Assembly: GCA_963775245.1 (NCBI GenBank)
Contig: CAVZID010000005.1
Span: 112,267 to 176,266 of the forward strand
Reading direction: 5' to 3'
DNA from: CAVSWT01 sp963775245
GTDB lineage: Bacteria; Bacteroidota; Ignavibacteria; Ignavibacteriales; Ignavibacteriaceae
Length of the DNA: 64,000 bases
The notes under the pieces: model-generated
Database searches by the model: none
Seen by the model: the letters and a program-made list of their open reading frames with translations, nothing else
Told to the model about the DNA's origin: nothing
In this document: positions 60,093-64,000 of the stretch, in pieces
Layout: every line of letters starts with the position of its first letter
How positions within the stretch are numbered: the first letter of the stretch is position 1
Position numbers and translations under genes: made by a program

Positions 60093-61166
60093 TTGAAGAA
60101 AAAATATATTAACTCATCTTTGCTGAAAAATGTATTCAAATTATTTTCACTAATTATTGTTTTAACTTTTTCAACTAATGCTTTCGCCCAAACTCAAAAT
60201 GTTTTACCAGATTCAAGTGGCGCGACTTTCAATTCATACAAAACTCTTAAGTCACAATATCTAAATCCTGATTTGTTCACTTATGCAGGACAAAGAAGAT
60301 TTACTTTAAATGGAGAACTGCCAAATCTTCAAACAAAAATTCGTCCAACTACTACGGCAATTATTGGTGGAATATACACTGGTACTTTAGTTTGGCTGCA
60401 CTTTCATCAAGCTAATGCCTGGTGGAGTGGAGATAGAGGGAAATTCCATTTCCAAGAAGACTGGGTATCAGCATTACAGGTTGATAAAGCCGGGCATGCA
60501 TTCGGAGCTTATTTTGTTTCTTACTTATTAAGTGAAGGATTTATTGCTTCAGGATTTTCATGGGATGATGCAACAAACTGGGGAACCCTGATGGCTTTGG
60601 TTTATCAGACCTATGTTGAAACTGAAGATGGATTTGCAAAAGATTGGGGCTTCAGTCCATCCGATTGGTATGCAGATGCAACCGGTTCATTATTTTTTAT
60701 TGCGCAGCATTATGTTCCGGCTTTGCAAAACATAACTCCCAAATGGCAGTTTGTTCCATCTGAATGGACAGGTAAACCAAAAATTAATCGTCCGCGAACA
60801 TTTATTGATGATTATAACAGCTCAACTTTTTGGTGGTCTGTTAATGTTTATAATATTCTTCCGCAAAAAATGAAAAAGTATTGGGTTCCCTGGCTTGATA
60901 TCTCATTAGGTTATGGTGCGGATGCAATTGATGCGCCGATAGACCCTAATGGCCCGCCGGACCAATTAGCATTAAGAAGATATGCAATAGGTTTGGATTA
61001 TAATTTAGTTAAGTTACTACCTGATGGTGGCTGGTTCTGGAATTGGTTCAGGCAAACTTTGAACTACATTAAGTTCCCTGCCCCGGCATTAGAATTTCAA
61101 AATAATAAAGTGAGATTTTATTTAATGTATCCATTCCAAATTTCTATTGGGAATTTTAGAATATAA
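60093..61166 (+). CDS. DUF2279 family envelope protein
   Basis: From the chosen TTG (357 residues) a signal peptide with a hydrophobic stretch (FKLFSLIIVLTFSTNAFA) precedes a domain with DWVSALQVDKAGHAFGAYFVSYLL, SPSDWYADATGSLFFIAQHYVPALQ and a hydrophobic beta-rich C-terminal part, matching DUF2279 (YfiM-like). The function of this family is not known. I prefer the TTG at 60093, preceded at about ten bases by GGGAG, over the TTG at 60054, because the latter adds a polar leader in front of the signal peptide and overlaps the previous gene. It follows the barrel gene with a 25-base gap. Confidence 0.82.
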   Translation: MKKKYINSSLLKNVFKLFSLIIVLTFSTNAFAQTQNVLPDSSGATFNSYKTLKSQYLNPDLFTYAGQRRFTLNGELPNLQTKIRPTTTAIIGGIYTGTLVWLHFHQANAWWSGDRGKFHFQEDWVSALQVDKAGHAFGAYFVSYLLSEGFIASGFSWDDATNWGTLMALVYQTYVETEDGFAKDWGFSPSDWYADATGSLFFIAQHYVPALQNITPKWQFVPSEWTGKPKINRPRTFIDDYNSSTFWWSVNVYNILPQKMKKYWVPWLDISLGYGADAIDAPIDPNGPPDQLALRRYAIGLDYNLVKLLPDGGWFWNWFRQTLNYIKFPAPALEFQNNKVRFYLMYPFQISIGNFRI

Positions 61167-61496
61167 GTTATAAAAAAATATTTCAAAATATATTTTAATA
61201 AGTCCTACCTAATTTAGGTATCGCAAATACCTAATCTTTAAACTTAATTTACCCAATGCAGCGATTGAACAAAGTACTTTCCTGCAATATTTTTTGAACC
61301 AAGTTTTATCCCATTTATTATTCATTAACAAAATTATTTTTATAAAATATCAAGAAAATAATTTTATAAAAACAAGATTACGCTTTTACTTTGATTCAAT
61401 TCATCATTACTTTTAAGAAATCTGATGAATGTTAATGAGAACATATTTGATGACTATGAAATTATTTAAAATTATAAATGATTGGAGAAATTTTTA
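61167..61496. other. Spacer with alternative hairpins upstream of the FTR1 gene
   Basis: No coding frame is seen. The notable element is at 61206-61234 (listed separately), followed by AT-rich sequence with a partial direct repeat of AAAATTATTTTTATAAAA-type units near 61330-61370. It must contain the promoter of the FTR1 gene and any terminator of the DUF2279 gene. Confidence 0.6.
61206..61234 (+). promoter_or_regulatory. Three-part repeat able to form two mutually exclusive hairpins
   Basis: The plus strand contains TACCTAA (61206-61212), TTAGGTA (61214-61220) and TACCTAA (61228-61234). The middle part can pair with either neighbour but not both, so two exclusive 7-bp hairpins are possible. 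The second is followed by TCTTTAAACTT, a weak terminator-like tail. It may be a terminator of the DUF2279 gene or an attenuator-like leader. Confidence 0.35.
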
Positions 61497-62453
61497 ATGT
61501 CAAATTTGATGAAGATGAATACTAAATCAATTCTGATAGGAATAAGTATTTTATTAATTGCAGGAATTATGATATGGCAGGCAATTGAATTTTCCGGCTC
61601 GCCAGACCCCACTGTAAAAAACTTAAATAAAACTGCCGCAATTTTAAGCTGCAGTATTTTAGTTTTTAGAGAAGGATTGGAAGCAATACTTGTGCTTGCT
61701 GCTATTGCTGCAACGATGAAAAAAAGAAAACAAAAGAACTTTGAAAAAGGAATTATTTCCGGAGCCGGAATAGGAATAATCGCTACGATATCCACCTGGT
61801 TTATTGTTGTAGCAATACTTTCCAATATTGATTTACCTGAATTAGACATACAAGCTGCAACCGGGATTCTTGCAATATTAGTTTTATTATTAGTTATGAA
61901 TTGGTTCTTTCATAAAGTCTACTGGACCGGATGGATTTCTCATCATACAAAACGCGGCAAACAAATAGTTGAATCAACTGAAAAAAATTCCTATCAAATT
62001 TTTCTCGGATTTGTTCTTCTCGGTTTTACAGCAATTTACCGCGAGGGTTTTGAAATTGTTTTATTCTTACAGCAAATGAGACTTCAAGATGGAAATATTA
62101 TTGTACTTGCCGGCGCGATGATTGGAATTGTCCTTACCGCAATAGTTGCTGTTCTTACCTTTATAGCCAACGAAAAACTCCCATATAAAAAAATGCTTAT
62201 TCTTACGGGAATTTTATTAGGCATGGTACTTTTAGTTATGGTTGGTGAAAGTGTTCAGGAAATGCAGCAGGCAAACTGGCTGCCTATTACACCAATAAAT
62301 ATTTCCATCCCGGATTGGCTGGGAATGTGGTTTGCAATCTTCCCTAATATTCAAGGAATAGCTGCTCAGGTAATTGCAACAATGCTAGTGTTGGGCTCTT
62401 ATATTTCGGCTCAATATCTAAGGCAGCCGTCAAGAAAGTTAAATGTTAGTTGA
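61497..62453 (+). CDS. FTR1-family iron permease
   Basis: The 318-residue, seven-helix protein has the two FTR1 iron-binding motifs REGLE (58-62, VFREGLEAILVLAA) and REGFE near residue 182 (AIYREGFEIVLFLQQ). FTR1/EfeU-type permeases move ferric or oxidised iron across the membrane. I chose the ATG at 61497, with GGAG nine bases before it. No EfeO, EfeB or multicopper oxidase is in the window. An OprB-like porin gene follows 38 bases after the stop and may work with it. A substrate other than iron cannot be excluded. Confidence 0.9.
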   Translation: MSNLMKMNTKSILIGISILLIAGIMIWQAIEFSGSPDPTVKNLNKTAAILSCSILVFREGLEAILVLAAIAATMKKRKQKNFEKGIISGAGIGIIATISTWFIVVAILSNIDLPELDIQAATGILAILVLLLVMNWFFHKVYWTGWISHHTKRGKQIVESTEKNSYQIFLGFVLLGFTAIYREGFEIVLFLQQMRLQDGNIIVLAGAMIGIVLTAIVAVLTFIANEKLPYKKMLILTGILLGMVLLVMVGESVQEMQQANWLPITPINISIPDWLGMWFAIFPNIQGIAAQVIATMLVLGSYISAQYLRQPSRKLNVS

Positions 62454-62491
62454 TAACCGAAATTTAAATTTAAGATTAGTAATATAACTTC

Positions 62492-63706
62492 ATGAAAAAA
62501 ATAATAATATTAATATCCTTTGCATTAATTTCATTTCAATCATTTAGAAATTACGCACAGCCCATAAACAATATTTTAAAAAGCTCATCTTTAGATTTTC
62601 AAGTTACTTTTAACAATGATTATTTATCAAATTTCTCTGGAGGGATTGCAACCGGCTCAGATTACATGGGACTAATTAAACCTGATTTAAATATAGATTT
62701 GGATAAAACAGTTGGTTTACCAAATGCTAATATATTCATTTCTGCAATCGGTGTTTTAGGAAATAATTTTAATGAGAAAGTCGGTACAGAACAAGGAGTG
62801 GACAATATTGAAGCATACGATACCTGGAAGATTTACGAATTCTGGATTGAACAAAATTTATTAGATAATAATCTATCAGTGAAGTTTGGTTTGTATGATT
62901 TGAATACCGAATTTGATGTAAGATTATCATCATTAGCATTTTTAAATCCATCACAAGCAATTGGCCCGGATTATTCTTTAACAGGTAAAAATGGCCCTTC
63001 AATTTATCCCACGACATCTCTGGCATTAAGAGTCAGCTATAAAAATAATTCAGGTGTTTATTCTCAATTAGCTGCTTTGGATGGAGTTCCCGGCAACCCG
63101 AATAATCCAAATGGTACACAAATTATTTTAAATAAAAATGATGGATTGCTCCTTAATGCAGAAATTGGTTATGCTGATAACGAAGAAGACTACGGAAAAG
63201 GTTATCAAAATTTTTTTATTGGAGGATGGTATTACTCAGGTAAATTCGAAATGTTTTCACAAAACGATATTTCAAATCTTGCAACTTTTAAAAGAGGAAA
63301 CTTTGGAATTTATTTTTCCGGAGAGAAATTTATTTGGAGTGAAATCGAAAACTCAAATCAAGGATTGGCAGCATTTTTCAGATTAGGATTTTCAGATAAA
63401 GACGTCAATGCTGTTAATAGATATATTGGATTAGGATTCAATTATAAAGGTTTAATTCCAGGTAGAGATACAGATGAGTTTGGAATATCTTTATGCTCTG
63501 CACATAACAGAATACAATATATTCATGCACAAAATGAAAATGTTGAGGATTATGAATTTGAAAATATAATTGAGATAACTTATTTATTCTATTATTCAAA
63601 CTGGCTTAAAATTCAGCCAGATGTTCAATATGTTTTTTATCCAACTTTTTGTCAAAATAATAATTTTTGTTTTATATCAGGCATAAGAGCAGAACTGCAT
63701 TTGTAG
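62492..63706 (+). CDS. OprB-like carbohydrate-selective-type porin
   Basis: The 404-residue protein has a signal peptide (about 1-22, ending NYAQ) and a beta-rich chain with the OprB pattern: LDFQVTFNNDYLSNFSGG, DTWKIYEFWIEQNLLDNNLSVKFGLYDLNTEF, FLNPSQAIGPDYSLTGKNGPSIYPTTSLALRVSY, GYQNFFIGGWYYSGKF, and near the end LFYYSNWLKIQPDVQYVFYP. It is predicted to be an outer-membrane barrel. It follows the FTR1 gene, so import of iron complexes is possible, though the family is named for sugars. AT-rich sequence precedes the ATG; no Shine-Dalgarno is visible. Confidence 0.87.
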   Translation: MKKIIILISFALISFQSFRNYAQPINNILKSSSLDFQVTFNNDYLSNFSGGIATGSDYMGLIKPDLNIDLDKTVGLPNANIFISAIGVLGNNFNEKVGTEQGVDNIEAYDTWKIYEFWIEQNLLDNNLSVKFGLYDLNTEFDVRLSSLAFLNPSQAIGPDYSLTGKNGPSIYPTTSLALRVSYKNNSGVYSQLAALDGVPGNPNNPNGTQIILNKNDGLLLNAEIGYADNEEDYGKGYQNFFIGGWYYSGKFEMFSQNDISNLATFKRGNFGIYFSGEKFIWSEIENSNQGLAAFFRLGFSDKDVNAVNRYIGLGFNYKGLIPGRDTDEFGISLCSAHNRIQYIHAQNENVEDYEFENIIEITYLFYYSNWLKIQPDVQYVFYPTFCQNNNFCFISGIRAELHL

Positions 63707-63724
63707 TAGTGAGATTATTTTTAT

Positions 63725-63753
63725 GTGAGGCTCATCTTTTAGATTAACCTCAC
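63725..63753. repeat. 29-base palindrome, copy 2
   Basis: GTGAGG (63725-63730) and CCTCAC (63748-63753) bound an element in the short spacer between the convergent porin and VOC genes. It matches the element at 52804-52832 (on opposite strands) in most positions. It may end transcription in both directions. Confidence 0.6.
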
Positions 63754-63761
63754 TTTATTTT

Positions 63762-64000
63762 TTATTTATTGTCTTTTGTATAAGTATAATTTATCATCCA
63801 TTGTATGCCGAATTTATCTGTTAAACTTCCAAAGTAAGCTCCCCAAAAAGCGTCTGCTAAAGGTGTCGTAATTGTTGCTCCTTTAGAAAGCCCGTTAAAA
63901 ATTTTTTCTGCTTCTTCTTTACTGTCAGCTTCAATGGAGAGACTAAAATTAGTTCCTGGAATTGCTTTATGTCCCATTGACTCAAGTGCATCTGTAGCCA
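63762..64000 (-). CDS. VOC/PhnB-like (glyoxalase-fold) protein, partial
   Basis: The frame runs from the right edge to a stop at 63762, so the N-terminal part is outside the window. The visible 78 or so residues contain NFSLSIEADSKEEAEKIFNGLSKGATITTPLADAFWGAYFGSLTDKFGIQWMINY, the C-terminal half of a PhnB-type VOC-superfamily protein. Members are widespread, often misnamed demethylubiquinone methyltransferases, and mostly lack known function. An internal ATG at 63977 is not the true start: the frame continues upstream with a family-like segment. Confidence 0.8.
   Translation of the reverse strand, partial: ATDALESMGHKAIPGTNFSLSIEADSKEEAEKIFNGLSKGATITTPLADAFWGAYFGSLTDKFGIQWMINYTYTKDNK

Noticed and set aside
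1..64000. CRISPR arrays, tRNA or rRNA genes, transposases
   Set aside because: I saw no regularly spaced repeats, no cloverleaf-like tRNA patterns, no rRNA core sequences and no transposase motifs on either strand. Short or degenerate tRNAs could be missed by eye.

Overview
The window looks like a chromosomal segment of a low-GC member of the Bacteroidota/Chlorobiota/Ignavibacteria lineage; Ignavibacteria-like is my best guess. The support is the type IX secretion tail with an NYPNPFNPTT core on the nuclease at 20.7-22.4 kb, strongly AT-rich spacers, many small dispersed palindromes, PAS-rich sensor kinases, a mitochondrial-type citrate synthase and a DUF2851 protein. I saw no rRNA, tRNA, CRISPR array, transposase or prophage.

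Layout. 1-0.8 kb: the start of a lipoprotein cut by the left edge. 1.2-8.8 kb (minus strand): an exopolysaccharide cluster with a Wzc-type tyrosine kinase, a short Wza-like export protein, WbpD/WbpB/WbpE-like enzymes of a 2,3-diacetamido-uronate sugar-nucleotide route, and a polyprenyl glycosylphosphotransferase. 8.8-18.5 kb (minus): a signalling island with a STAS protein, an 81-residue protein resembling an isolated histidine-kinase dimerisation domain, a CheW-like protein, a sigma54 activator with its five-PAS kinase, a PAS-only protein, a receiver-only protein, and a LuxR-type regulator with its three-PAS kinase. Two near-identical sigma54-type -24/-12 sequences sit in front of the STAS and CheW genes, suggesting that the sigma54 activator drives these and perhaps the polysaccharide operon.

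18.8-31.4 kb: YihY-type membrane protein, class A beta-lactamase, secreted endonuclease I, a divergent SET-domain protein, pepD, typA, clpS, the etfB-etfA-bifunctional nuclease operon, and DUF2851 with a small partner. 31.5-43.9 kb (minus): pyrF, the cell-shape operon mreB-mreC-mreD-mrdA-rodA, a four-helix-bundle (rRNA intervening-sequence type) gene framed by inverted repeats, purH-purN, a TPR protein and pyrG. 44.2-54.6 kb: a GNAT-nitrilase fusion, MscS channel, citrate synthase, Sel1-repeat protein, aminotransferase, SpoIIE-type phosphatase, MFS transporter and nusB.

54.8-64 kb: a DUF218 membrane protein; a DNA polymerase III alpha-type enzyme split into two genes in reversed order (the C-terminal fingers/OB half is upstream of the N-terminal PHP/palm half); two envelope proteins; an FTR1 iron permease with an OprB-like porin; and a VOC/PhnB-like gene cut by the right edge. 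A near-perfect palindrome containing GAAC-N4-GTTC, the core of a Firmicutes-type LexA box, lies just upstream of the split polymerase and suggests damage-inducible expression. The split polymerase is the most unusual item in the window.

Translation starts were adjusted where a Shine-Dalgarno sequence pointed to a different codon; several genes appear to start with GTG or TTG.
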